Position numbers and translations under genes: made by a program
Part shown: piece by piece, positions 42,484-50,826 of the stretch
Layout: each line of letters begins with the position of its first letter
Position numbering within the stretch: position 1 is the first letter of the stretch
NCBI GenBank assembly: GCA_016716905.1
Contig: JADJUS010000004.1
Location: 372,001 to 436,000 of the forward strand
DNA from: Acidobacteriota bacterium
GTDB lineage: Bacteria; Acidobacteriota; Vicinamibacteria; Vicinamibacterales; SCN-69-37
Length of the DNA: 64,000 nt
Direction of reading: 5' to 3'
The notes under the pieces: generated by a model
What the model was told of the DNA's origin: nothing
Seen by the model: only the letters and a program-made list of their open reading frames with translations
Database searches by the model: none

Positions 42484-45270
42484 ATGCAAACAGCGCAGAA
42501 CACAACAGCCACGACGGGGGAAGCGACGCGGACATTCGAACGGGGCGCGTCAATAGAGGGGCTTGAGTTTGAGCGCTATTTCAGTACCGACGGCGTCGAT
42601 CCGTTCGACGAAATCGAGTGGGAGCTGCGCGCGGCCCTGATCGCCAACGAACGCGGCGAGCTGGTGTTCGAGCAGCGTGACGTCGAGTTTCCGAAAGGCT
42701 GGTCACAGCAGGCCACGAACATCGTGGTGTCGAAATATTTCCGCGGCCAGCTCGGTGCCGCCGATCGTGAACGCTCGGTCAAACAGCTGATCGGTCGCGT
42801 GGTTGACACGATCACGCGATGGGCGCGCGAGCAGGGCTACTTCGCGTCGGAAGACGATCTCCAGGCGTTCAGCGACGACCTCAAGCACCTCCTGGTGTAT
42901 CAGAAGGGCTCGTTCAACAGCCCTGTCTGGTTCAACTGCGGTTTCGAGAAGGCCCCGCAGTGCTCGGCGTGTTTCATCAACGCCGTGCAGGACACGATGG
43001 AGTCCATCCTTGGGTTGGCCAAGACCGAAGGCATGCTCTTCAAGTTCGGGTCGGGCACCGGGTCCAACCTCTCGGCGATCCGTTCATCGAAGGAAGTGCT
43101 CGCCGGTGGCGGCACGGCCTCGGGTCCGGTGTCGTTCATGAAGGGCTTCGACGCCTTTGCCGGCGTCATCAAGTCGGGCGGCAAGACGCGCCGCGCGGCC
43201 AAGATGGTGATCCTCAACGCCGAACACCCCGACATCGTCGAATTCATCAACTGCAAGGTTGAGGAAGAGAAGAAGGCGTGGGCGCTGATCGATGCCGGCT
43301 ACGACGGCTCGTTCACGGGCGTGGCCTACGGGTCGGTGTTTTTCCAGAACTCGAACAATTCCGTGCGCGTCACCGACGAATTCATGCGCGCCGTGCTCGA
43401 CGATGGTGAATGGCAGACGCGGAGTGTGACGACCGGCGACGTGGTGGACACGTACAAGGCGCGCGAACTCATGCGGCAGATTGCCGAAGGCACCTGGGTG
43501 TGCGGCGACCCCGGCATGCAGTTCGACACCACGGTCAACGACTGGCACACGTGCCCGAACACGTCGCGCATCAACGCGAGCAACCCGTGCTCCGAGTACA
43601 TGTTCCTGGACGACTCGGCGTGTAATCTCGCGTCGATCAACCTGATGAAGTTCATTGATGCCGACGGTGAATTTGATTTCACCGCGTTCGAAGCGGCGTG
43701 CCGCACGTTCATCACGGCGCAGGAAATCCTGGTGGATAACTCGAGTTATCCGACGCCGGCGATTGCGCGCAACAGCCACGCGTATCGCCCGCTGGGTCTG
43801 GGGTACGCGAACCTGGGTGCGTTGCTCATGTCTCGCGGTCTGCCGTACGACAGCGACGCCGGTCGCGATTATTCCGCGGCGATTACCGCCATCATGCACG
43901 GCGCCGCGTTCGCCCAGAGCGCGCGCGTGGCGCGTGATCACGGCGGTGCGTTCCCCGGTTACGAGAAGAACCGCGAGCCGATGCTGCGCGTCATGCGCAA
44001 GCACAGGTCGGCCATCAAGGACATCGACAAGACCCACGTGCCGAAGCCGTTGATGAATCGCGCGAAGGAAATCTGGGAGGAATGCGTCGAACTGGGTGAG
44101 GCGCACGGCTACCGCAACGCGCAGGCGACGGTGCTGGCGCCGACCGGCACCATCGGGTTCATGATGGACTGCGACACGACCGGCGTGGAACCGGATATCG
44201 CGCTGGTCAAGTACAAGAAGTTGGTCGGCGGCGGCATGATGAAGATCGTCAACGGCACCGTGCCGATGGCGCTCAAGAAGCTGGGTTATTCGCAGCCGCA
44301 GGTGGCCGACATCCTGGCCTACATCGACGAGCAGGAAACGATTGAAGGCGCGCCCCACCTCAAGGACAAGGACGTGGCGGTGTTCGACTGCGCGTTCAAG
44401 GCCATGAAGGGCACGCGGTCCATCCACTACATGGGCCACATCAAGATGATGGGCGCCGTGCAGCCGTTCATCTCGGGCGCCATCAGCAAGACCGTCAATG
44501 TGCCGAAGGCCGCCACGGTGGAAGACATCGAACAGGCCTACATCGATTCGTGGCGCATTGGTGCGAAAGCCGTGTCCATCTATCGTGATGGCAGCAAGCG
44601 CACGCAGCCGCTCAACACGTCGAAGGCGGCCGTGATGCGCGCCGGAGTGCTCGAGCAGGCGACCGAGGCCGCGCCGATGCCGGCCCGCCACAAACTGCCC
44701 GACGAGCGCAATTCGATCACGCACAAGTTCGACATCGCCGGCCACGAGGGCTACATCACCGTGGGCCTCTACGAAGATGGGATGCCGGGCGAGTTGTTCC
44801 TCACGATGGCGAAGGAAGGGTCCACGATCTCGGGCTTTGCCGATGCGTTCGCGCAGGCCATCAGCTACGCGCTGCAGTACGGCGTGCCGCTGCAGGACCT
44901 GGTGGACAAGTTCAGCCACGTGCGCTTCGAACCGGCCGGGATGACCAAGAACCCGGACGTGCGCTTCGCGAAGTCCATCGTGGACTACATCTTCCGATGG
45001 ATGGCCGCGAAGTTCCTGTCGCCCGAGGCGCAGTACCGCGCCGGCGTCAACGTGGCCGAAGTGGTCACGACGCCTGAGCAGCTGACGCTGGACGTCGCAG
45101 CGCTTGCCGCCGCACCCGCAGTGGCCAAATCTGCGTCGCTCGCGTCGAAGTTCTCGTCGATGCAGAACCAGGAAGACGCGCCGCCCTGCACCACCTGCGG
45201 CTCGATCATGGTCCGCTCAGGCGCGTGTTACAAGTGCGCGAACTGCGGAACGACGAGCGGCTGCGCGTAG
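42484..45270 (+). CDS. nrdJ: Class II adenosylcobalamin-dependent ribonucleotide reductase
   Basis: A 928-aa enzyme reducing NDP/NTP to deoxyribonucleotides, using adenosylcobalamin to generate the thiyl radical, so it works with or without oxygen. Landmarks are SPVWFNCGFEKAPQCSACF, FKFGSGTGSNLSAIR, NPCSEYMFLDDSACNLASINL, YRPLGLGYANLGALLM and the substrate-loop region ATVLAPTGTIGFMMDCDTTG. The C-terminus is a zinc ribbon (CTTCG, CYKCANCG) that recycles the active-site disulfide. ATG 42484, with AAAGG ten bases upstream, is preferred over 42448. It is monocistronic, between a candidate NrdR-controlled promoter and a strong terminator. Confidence 0.95.
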   Translation: MQTAQNTTATTGEATRTFERGASIEGLEFERYFSTDGVDPFDEIEWELRAALIANERGELVFEQRDVEFPKGWSQQATNIVVSKYFRGQLGAADRERSVKQLIGRVVDTITRWAREQGYFASEDDLQAFSDDLKHLLVYQKGSFNSPVWFNCGFEKAPQCSACFINAVQDTMESILGLAKTEGMLFKFGSGTGSNLSAIRSSKEVLAGGGTASGPVSFMKGFDAFAGVIKSGGKTRRAAKMVILNAEHPDIVEFINCKVEEEKKAWALIDAGYDGSFTGVAYGSVFFQNSNNSVRVTDEFMRAVLDDGEWQTRSVTTGDVVDTYKARELMRQIAEGTWVCGDPGMQFDTTVNDWHTCPNTSRINASNPCSEYMFLDDSACNLASINLMKFIDADGEFDFTAFEAACRTFITAQEILVDNSSYPTPAIARNSHAYRPLGLGYANLGALLMSRGLPYDSDAGRDYSAAITAIMHGAAFAQSARVARDHGGAFPGYEKNREPMLRVMRKHRSAIKDIDKTHVPKPLMNRAKEIWEECVELGEAHGYRNAQATVLAPTGTIGFMMDCDTTGVEPDIALVKYKKLVGGGMMKIVNGTVPMALKKLGYSQPQVADILAYIDEQETIEGAPHLKDKDVAVFDCAFKAMKGTRSIHYMGHIKMMGAVQPFISGAISKTVNVPKAATVEDIEQAYIDSWRIGAKAVSIYRDGSKRTQPLNTSKAAVMRAGVLEQATEAAPMPARHKLPDERNSITHKFDIAGHEGYITVGLYEDGMPGELFLTMAKEGSTISGFADAFAQAISYALQYGVPLQDLVDKFSHVRFEPAGMTKNPDVRFAKSIVDYIFRWMAAKFLSPEAQYRAGVNVAEVVTTPEQLTLDVAALAAAPAVAKSASLASKFSSMQNQEDAPPCTTCGSIMVRSGACYKCANCGTTSGCA

Positions 45271-45317
45271 AGTCCAGAGTCCAGGGTCCTGGGTCCTGGG
45301 TCCTGGGGTCAGGGAAC
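45271..45317. repeat. GGTCCTG-rich minisatellite after nrdJ
   Basis: Tandem AGTCCAG/GGGTCCT units begin immediately after the nrdJ stop. The 18-mer at 45272-45289 is the reverse complement of 4398-4415 in the kinase gene. Confidence 0.6.
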
Positions 45318-45322
45318 ATGTG

Positions 45323-45356
45323 GGGCGGGGGGAACAATCCTCCCGCCCTTTTTTTT
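45323..45356 (+). terminator. Intrinsic terminator of nrdJ
   Basis: An 11-bp stem (GGGCGGG plus GGA, with one G-T pair, against TCC and CCCGCCC), a 4-base ACAA loop, then eight T. It is the only textbook Rho-independent terminator I found in the window. Confidence 0.9.
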
Positions 45357-45358
45357 GG

Positions 45359-45730
45359 TCAGCCGCGCGCGCGGACGAGCTTCAGTCGTGGCCCCATTGG
45401 CACGCCCCGGTGCTGCCAGTGCCCGAGCAGTCTCGTGCCGTCAACCGTCATGACCAGAGTCGTCGGCTCGGTGTGTTCCTGGCCCACGGACGCGATCATC
45501 GCGACCTCCAGCCGCTCACCGTCGAACGACGCGTGACGAATCATCGGCATCTCCTCACCGGTCACTCTGTTCAATACCGACCCACGGATGTTGTCTTGGT
45601 CCTGCACGAAACGCAGGTCCACTCGATGCTGTGGAATATTGACCTCATCGGCCTCCTGGCCCACCAGATGCCAGGTGCCGGAAATCGCGTCGGTCGGCCA
45701 TTTCGAATCGTCCGTTCCTGATGTCGTCAT
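45359..45730 (-). CDS. Small soluble protein of unknown function
   Basis: A 123-aa protein with a beta-rich look: TWHLVGQEADEV, HRVDLRFVQDQDNIRGSVLNRVTG, LEVAMIASVG and RLLGHWQHRG, resembling a small lipocalin-like or avidin-like barrel fold by pattern only. There is no signal peptide. It is divergent from the LanC-like gene with 28 bases between starts, so shared regulation is possible. No family recognised. Confidence 0.6.
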   Translation of the reverse strand: MTTSGTDDSKWPTDAISGTWHLVGQEADEVNIPQHRVDLRFVQDQDNIRGSVLNRVTGEEMPMIRHASFDGERLEVAMIASVGQEHTEPTTLVMTVDGTRLLGHWQHRGVPMGPRLKLVRARG

Positions 45731-45758
45731 CGAGAGTGATATTAGCTAGAATCCGCCC

Positions 45759-47117
45759 ATGTCCACGACTCGTCGGGAATTCCTCTCGCGGGCGGCTCTG
45801 GCGGCCGCCATGGCCGGCGTTGGTCCGGGCATCGCCTCGGCCATGTCGGCGTTCGCGCAGTCCACGCGGCCGTATCTGGATCTCGCTACCCGCTGTGCGC
45901 TGTGGATCGACCAGAGCAGCCAGCGACACGAAAGCGGGATGGCGTGGCCTGCCGATCCGTTGAAGCCAACCACGATCGGACTCGACCTCTACAACGGCAT
46001 GCCCGGCGTGGTGTCGTTCTTCGCGAACCTGTATCACGCCGGTGGCGACGCGCGGTGGCGCGAGCGGGCACAGCAGGGCGGAACCTACCTCGTTGCCGAA
46101 AGCGCGCGGCGTGGAGCCGCGGTTGGTGGCGGACTGTATACAGGCCTCGCGGGCCTGGCAACCACCTACAGAACCCTTGAAGTGACCGGAGTAGGACCGC
46201 AGTGGTCCGGCCAGGCGCGGCGAGCAGCGAAGGAACTCGCAGCAATGGCGAAGACCACGCCCGACGGCGCCGAGTGGTCGGACTCCAACGACATCATCAG
46301 CGGTACGGCGGGCATTGGACTGTTTCTTGTAGACGCCGCCTCGGCGTGGAAGGACAACAGCCTTGCCGATCTCTCGGTGCAGGCCGGCCGCAGGCTGCTG
46401 AAGAACGCGCAGGCCGCTGAAGGGGGGCTGATGTGGTTTCCATCGGCCTCGTTGCCCCGCAACTATCCCAACTTCTCGCACGGCACGGCTGGCGTCGCGT
46501 ATTTCCTTGCCACGCTCTATCAGCACTCGAAGGATCGCGCGTTTCTTGAGGGCGCGCTCGCGGGTGCGCGATACCTGGACGCGGTGGCTACCAAACGTGA
46601 CGGGGCTCGCGCGATTTTCCATGTCAGCGGCGGCGGGGAGGATCGGTTCTATCTGAGCTGGTGCCATGGACCCGTCGGTACCGCTCGGCTCTACCACCGC
46701 CTGCAGCAAGCCACAGGCGACAGTAAGTGGGGGCAGCTCGTGGACGAACTCACCGCGTGGCTGATCACGAGCGGCGCGCCCGAGCAGGCGTCGGCGGGCT
46801 ACTGGAACAACATCTCCCAGTGCTGCGGTGGTGTGGGGATCGGACAGTACTGCATCGACCTCGCGCGGCATCATCCGACGCCGACCGCCGCGACACTTCG
46901 AGAGCGGGTTGTCGCCGTGACCCGGTCGAAAGCGACAGACGATGCGGCTGGGTTGCGATGGGTGCAGGCGGAGAACCGCTCGCAACCAGAGAATCTGGTG
47001 GCGCAGACAGGCTTCATGCAGGGCGCGGCAGGCGTGGGGACGTTCTTCCTGCAACTTGATGCATTGTCGCGAGGTGTGAAGTGGCCCACACCGCTGCCAG
47101 ACACGCCGTGGGTGTAG
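45759..47117 (+). CDS. Tat-exported LanC-like (lanthionine synthetase C family) protein
   Basis: A 452-aa protein. Residues 5-9 (RREFL) begin a twin-arginine signal peptide with a hydrophobic core and likely cleavage near AFA|QS. The body has seven GxxG-type repeats of the LanC alpha/alpha toroid (GMPGV, GLYTGLAG, SGTAGIG, HGTAGVA, CHGPVG, CCGGVG, QGAAGV). Zinc ligands are visible: Cys302 in SWCHG and Cys355/Cys356 in SQCCGG, where LanC usually has Cys-His. No precursor peptide or LanB/LanM is nearby. Export of a LanC-fold protein is unusual; its role may be peptide cyclisation or another zinc-dependent reaction in the periplasm. Confidence 0.8.
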   Translation: MSTTRREFLSRAALAAAMAGVGPGIASAMSAFAQSTRPYLDLATRCALWIDQSSQRHESGMAWPADPLKPTTIGLDLYNGMPGVVSFFANLYHAGGDARWRERAQQGGTYLVAESARRGAAVGGGLYTGLAGLATTYRTLEVTGVGPQWSGQARRAAKELAAMAKTTPDGAEWSDSNDIISGTAGIGLFLVDAASAWKDNSLADLSVQAGRRLLKNAQAAEGGLMWFPSASLPRNYPNFSHGTAGVAYFLATLYQHSKDRAFLEGALAGARYLDAVATKRDGARAIFHVSGGGEDRFYLSWCHGPVGTARLYHRLQQATGDSKWGQLVDELTAWLITSGAPEQASAGYWNNISQCCGGVGIGQYCIDLARHHPTPTAATLRERVVAVTRSKATDDAAGLRWVQAENRSQPENLVAQTGFMQGAAGVGTFFLQLDALSRGVKWPTPLPDTPWV

Positions 47118-47124
47118 TTGGCAC

Positions 47125-47150
47125 GTAGCCGGGTCTTCAGACCCGGCTAC
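47125..47150. repeat. Perfect 26-base palindrome after the LanC-like gene
   Basis: GTAGCCGGGTCT and its reverse complement with a TC centre form a 12-bp stem. No T-run follows. It resembles dispersed REP-like hairpins and may act as a terminator or mRNA-stabilising element. Confidence 0.7.
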
Positions 47151-47236
47151 AGCCACGCCGACCGCTCTTATGTTTTGACGGTTCGACCGACCTGAGCGCT
47201 GATTCGGATACCCTCGCGTCGGCTGCGGCTAGCAGG

Positions 47237-47890
47237 CTACCGGCCGCACTGATCGTAACCGCCGATGCCGGCGCCGAGGCGGATGTCGCGACGTGCGCTC
47301 CAGCCACCAGTGGCGGTGCGCGTGGGACGCACGATGCCGCTGCCCCCTCGACCGCGATCGTGAGCAGCGCGTTGCCGGGCTGTCAGTCGCGGATCATCCT
47401 CAAAGACCACATCGTCGATGTAGTAGGTGCAACGGCCGGGCTCGATGACGTGCAAGTGCACATGTTCCGGGATGTCGGTGTTCGGGTACCCGCCCGGCCG
47501 CACGGTGAGAAACCGATAGCGGCCTGCCGCGTCCGTCCGAGCCCATCCGCGCAGCCGTCCGTGCCGGGCGGCGGCACCGCGCAGGGAGGGCGCCGGCGGA
47601 TAGAGGCCACCCGCATCCGTCTGGTACGCGTAGATGATGACTCCGCTCGCGACCGCACCCGCGGCCGTGGTCACGACACCCTCCACCACGAGCGGGCGCC
47701 CCGGTTCACCGGCCGGTGCCAGCCGGCCCTCGGTGCCGATCGTTGCCGGCATTCCCTCGAACACCGCGTCACACCCTTCGCACGGCAACCCGACCACGCG
47801 CTCGCGTTGCGCAGCACCAAGGCCGAGGCTCGCCGTCAGCAACAGTCCAAGAACCCAAGTGCGCCGGATCGATTGAAGTGTGATCGCCAT
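47237..47890 (-). CDS. Exported intradiol ring-cleavage dioxygenase-like protein
   Basis: A 217-aa protein with an N-terminal signal peptide (LGLLLTASLGLGAAQ). The fold matches intradiol (catechol/protocatechuate) dioxygenases. All four iron ligands appear retained: Tyr in GGLYPP, Tyr in RPGGYPN, and both His in HVHLHV. WARTDAAGRYRFLTVRP lies between the two Tyr. Intradiol enzymes are usually cytosolic; secreted members are known in some bacteria and fungi. Substrate unknown. The C-terminus carries a Gly/Arg tail. Confidence 0.75.
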   Translation of the reverse strand: MAITLQSIRRTWVLGLLLTASLGLGAAQRERVVGLPCEGCDAVFEGMPATIGTEGRLAPAGEPGRPLVVEGVVTTAAGAVASGVIIYAYQTDAGGLYPPAPSLRGAAARHGRLRGWARTDAAGRYRFLTVRPGGYPNTDIPEHVHLHVIEPGRCTYYIDDVVFEDDPRLTARQRAAHDRGRGGSGIVRPTRTATGGWSARRDIRLGAGIGGYDQCGR

Positions 47891-47987
47891 ACGACGGTGA
47901 TAGCAGAGGCCGCTGCTCGTGTCGATGACAATGGGACGAACCCCCCGGGTCGAGTGACGACGGTCGGCCTCCGCTGCGGAGGGCCAT

Positions 47988-48017
47988 TTGACAGCCGGCC
48001 GGCGGTGGTGTTATTTC
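47988..48017 (+). promoter_or_regulatory. Candidate promoter of the blaI-M56 operon
   Basis: TTGACA is a perfect -35. An 18-base spacer leads to TATTTC (three of six). The -10 lies inside the operator dyad, and the transcript would start very close to the blaI ATG, giving a nearly leaderless mRNA. Confidence 0.4.
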
Positions 48018-48046
48018 TATCGCACAGACTGCGACAAAAATAACAC
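48008..48046. promoter_or_regulatory. Nested inverted-repeat operator before blaI
   Basis: GTGTTATTT (48008-48016) pairs with AAATAACAC (48038-48046), and inside them TCGCA (48020-48024) pairs with TGCGA (48030-48034); all share the centre at 48027. The site ends one base before the blaI ATG, so bound repressor would block the promoter and start region. Confidence 0.75.
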
Positions 48047-48047
48047 T

Positions 48048-48440
48048 ATGCCCGCGCCCCTTCACACCACACTGTCCCGTCGCGAGCGGCAGATCATGGA
48101 CATCCTCTTCCGCCGGGGACGCGCCACAGCCGCCGAGGTCATGGCGGAGTTGCCGAGCGAGCCGAGTTATTCCACCGTCCGCACGCAACTCCGGGTGCTT
48201 GAGCAGAAGGGCCATGCCAGGCACGAAGACGACGGGGTGCGGTTTGTTTATATGCCAGTGGTGGCCAGGCATGCGGCGCGCAAGACCGCACTTCGGCACG
48301 TCGTCGAGACCTTCTTCGACGGGTCTCCGGAGAAAGCGGTGGCCGCACTGCTGGGTAACGAGGGCTCGAAGCTCTCAGCTGAACAACTGGACCGCATCGC
48401 GACCTTGATCAATAAAGCGCGGAAGGACGGTGGCAAATGA
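48048..48440 (+). CDS. BlaI/MecI/CopY family repressor
   Basis: A 130-aa winged-helix regulator. LSRRERQIMDILFRRGRATAAEVMAEL, PSYSTVRTQLRVLEQKGHARHEDDGVRFVYMP and the C-terminal dimerisation helices are standard for the family. It is adjacent to, and overlaps, an M56 metalloprotease gene, the usual BlaI-BlaR1 arrangement, and has a strong dyad at its own start, consistent with autorepression. The M56 partner is not a plain BlaR1, so the inducer may not be a beta-lactam. Confidence 0.9.
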   Translation: MPAPLHTTLSRRERQIMDILFRRGRATAAEVMAELPSEPSYSTVRTQLRVLEQKGHARHEDDGVRFVYMPVVARHAARKTALRHVVETFFDGSPEKAVAALLGNEGSKLSAEQLDRIATLINKARKDGGK

Positions 48441-50152
48441 GTGTTCTGTTCGCAAGCCTCATCGATGCGACCGTGATACTCGCGCTCGGGCTGGCAGTGT
48501 CAGCAGTGCTGCGGCGCCAGTCCGCAGCTGTCCGCCACGGCGTCCTCACCACCGCTATCGCATGCGCGGCGCTGATGCCGGTGCTTGAATTGGCCATCCC
48601 GCAATTGCCCATGGTGCGCTGGATCGATTCAGCCGTGGTCTCGACAGGACTCAGGTTCTCATCTGAAGAACCGGCAGTGCTCGCCGCGACGCAGACGACC
48701 GCGACATCTGCGTGGCCACCAGTCACCTGGCCGATGCTGTTTGCAGGGTTGTGGGCAACGGTTGCGCTCCTCACCCTCATTGGACTCGCGAACGGCTTGT
48801 GGCGGCTGCGGACCCTGCGCGCTTCCTGCACTCCGGTTCAAGGGGGATGGCGCGCCCTGACGGACGCGCTGTCGCGCGAGTGCGGCGTGTCCGGGCGAGT
48901 GGAGCTGCTGCAGAGCAACGACCCCACGCTCCTGGTGACCTACGGCATGTTCCGGCCTGGCATCATCCTGCCCGCGGGCGCCGACGACTGGGCCGACGAT
49001 CGACGTTGCATCGTCCTTCGCCACGAACTGGCGCACATCCGCCGCCGCGACGCCCCCATCCAGGTGGCCGGTGAACTGCTGCGCGTGATGCAACCGTTCA
49101 ACCCTCTGGTGTGGATAGCCTGCCGGCGCCTGCGCCAGGAAAGTGAATTCGCCTGTGACGATGCCGTGCTGCGCGCGGGAGTGGAGGCCACCGACTATGC
49201 CACCCACCTCTACGACGTCGCGACGCAGTTGTCCGGCCGACAGACCGTGTGGGCCTCGGCGCCCGCCATCGCCCACCCGTCAACCCTCGAGAGGAGAATC
49301 GTCGCCATGCTGCAGCAACAGAAAAACCGTCAGCCGTTGACCCGAGGTGGCTGGTCACTCGTCGCGTTACTTGCCGTGTGTGTCAGTCTGCCGCTGGCGG
49401 CCATCGGCATCGCGCCCCAATCGACCGCCGGCGCGGACAGCTCAATCGCCGCCTCTTCCACGCCGATCAAATCGGGTGTCCCAGCCACCAAGGCCGCGCC
49501 GTCGCCGCAGGCCTCGCTGTCTGGTCACGTCCAGGACCAGACCGGCGGGAGCATGCCGGGCGTGGCGGTGACGGTCACCAATCAGCAGACCCAGGAAACA
49601 CACCGCGCAGTCACCAATGCCCCAGGACGTTTTCAGTTTCCCAACCTGGCACCTGCAACGTACGAGCTGACGGCAGAACTGCCCGGCTTCCGCAAGGTCC
49701 GCCGGCCTGTGGACCTTTCAGCGGGTGCACCGACCATCCTCACCGTCACGATGCCGATAGGCGCTCTCTCTGAAGCGATCAGTGTGCAGTGTGCCTCAGC
49801 CGCGTCGTCCATCCTGCAGGTCTTCTTCCCGACACTGTCGGCACAGGAGCCACGCTCTGCGCCGATCCGCATCGGTGGCAGCATCAAGCCTCCGCGAAAG
49901 ACCAGGGATGTTCGGCCCGTCTGCCCGGCTGGCGGAGTGACAGGCGAGGTGGTGGTGCTGCTCGAGGGCCGCATCGGCATGGATGGACTCATCACCGAAA
50001 TCAAGCCGCTGACAAAGGCAGATGCTGTGCCGGCCGCGCTCACCGAGTCCGCCATGGACGCTGTTCGGCAATGGGAGTTCTCGCCGACCTTGCTCAACGG
50101 GCAGCCCGTGGAAGTGATCATCACCGTGTCGGTGGTGTTCAAGAGCTCGTAG
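48437..50152 (+). CDS. M56 (BlaR1-like) membrane metalloprotease fused to CarboxypepD and TonB domains
   Basis: A 571-aa protein. Residues 1-120 hold the N-terminal membrane helices, 196-200 the zinc motif HELAH with third ligand in ESEFACDD (about 237), and a further helix at about 347-366. A carboxypeptidase-regulatory-like beta sandwich follows (about 379-450, LSGHVQDQTGGSMPGVAVTVTN, LAPATYELTAELPGF). A TonB C-terminal domain comes last (about 495-571, ESAMDAVRQWEFSPTLLNGQPV). It overlaps the repressor stop. The missing penicillin-binding sensor domain and the two extra periplasmic domains make the signal unclear. Confidence 0.85.
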   Translation: MSVLFASLIDATVILALGLAVSAVLRRQSAAVRHGVLTTAIACAALMPVLELAIPQLPMVRWIDSAVVSTGLRFSSEEPAVLAATQTTATSAWPPVTWPMLFAGLWATVALLTLIGLANGLWRLRTLRASCTPVQGGWRALTDALSRECGVSGRVELLQSNDPTLLVTYGMFRPGIILPAGADDWADDRRCIVLRHELAHIRRRDAPIQVAGELLRVMQPFNPLVWIACRRLRQESEFACDDAVLRAGVEATDYATHLYDVATQLSGRQTVWASAPAIAHPSTLERRIVAMLQQQKNRQPLTRGGWSLVALLAVCVSLPLAAIGIAPQSTAGADSSIAASSTPIKSGVPATKAAPSPQASLSGHVQDQTGGSMPGVAVTVTNQQTQETHRAVTNAPGRFQFPNLAPATYELTAELPGFRKVRRPVDLSAGAPTILTVTMPIGALSEAISVQCASAASSILQVFFPTLSAQEPRSAPIRIGGSIKPPRKTRDVRPVCPAGGVTGEVVVLLEGRIGMDGLITEIKPLTKADAVPAALTESAMDAVRQWEFSPTLLNGQPVEVIITVSVVFKSS

Positions 50153-50155
50153 CCG

Positions 50156-50755
50156 CTACGCTTTGCGCTCGGGAGCCGCTTCGGCGCCTGGTGGCTCGCG
50201 GAATGGCTCCATGGGAATCGCCGCGTACTCCACGTCCAGGATCTCGAGGTGCTCGGTCTTCTTCGGCGCGTGCAGGACCACCCGGTCACCCGCGCCGGCC
50301 TTCATGAGCGCTCGCGCCAGTGGCGACCTCCAGCTGATGTAATGACGGTTCACATCCACCTCGTCGATGCCGACGATGCTGACCACGTGCTCGTGGCCGG
50401 CCGCGTCCCGATAGGTGACGGTGGCGCCGAAGAACACGCGCTCGGCGGCCGACGCCGGGCGTGGTGCGGCCGGATCCACAACCTCCGCCGCATCGATGCG
50501 TTTGGAGAGAAAGCGAATCCGTGAGTCGATCTGCCGCAGCCGCCGCTTGCTGTAGAGATAGTCGGCGTTCTCGCTGCGATCGCCGTTGGACGCCGCCCAC
50601 GCCACAACCTTGGTCACGGCCGGCCGTTCCCTGTTCATCAGAAACCGGTGGGCGTCCTTCAGGCGTTGCAATCCCGCCGGCGTGATGTAGTTCTTCAGCT
50701 TCGGCCCCGGCGCCTCGCGCACGGGTTCTCGCAGCGGCCGCTTGGTTCTCATCAT
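50156..50755 (-). CDS. greB: GreA/GreB family transcription elongation factor
   Basis: About 199 aa. LKNYITPAGLQRLKDAHRFLMNRERPAVTKVVAWAASNGDRSENADYLYSKRR has the antiparallel coiled coil and acidic tip DRSENADY. RQIDSRIRFLSKRIDAAEVV follows, as in GreB. The C-terminal FKBP-like domain has VFFGATVTYRDAAGHEHVVSIVGIDEVDVNRHYISWRSPLARALM. It rescues backtracked RNA polymerase by stimulating RNA cleavage. ATG 50755 or 50752 is chosen; upstream codons are not conserved. Three bases separate its stop from the convergent M56 gene. Confidence 0.88.
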   Translation of the reverse strand: MMRTKRPLREPVREAPGPKLKNYITPAGLQRLKDAHRFLMNRERPAVTKVVAWAASNGDRSENADYLYSKRRLRQIDSRIRFLSKRIDAAEVVDPAAPRPASAAERVFFGATVTYRDAAGHEHVVSIVGIDEVDVNRHYISWRSPLARALMKAGAGDRVVLHAPKKTEHLEILDVEYAAIPMEPFREPPGAEAAPERKA

Positions 50756-50826
50756 CCGCGTGTGCGCGATCCTCACTGCGCAGTCTGGCACAACCCGCTG
50801 GTTTCCGCGCCTGTGTACGATGACGT

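Noticed and set aside
43084..44919. 611-codon frame antisense to nrdJ
   Set aside because: Arg/His-rich shadow of a well-conserved enzyme gene.
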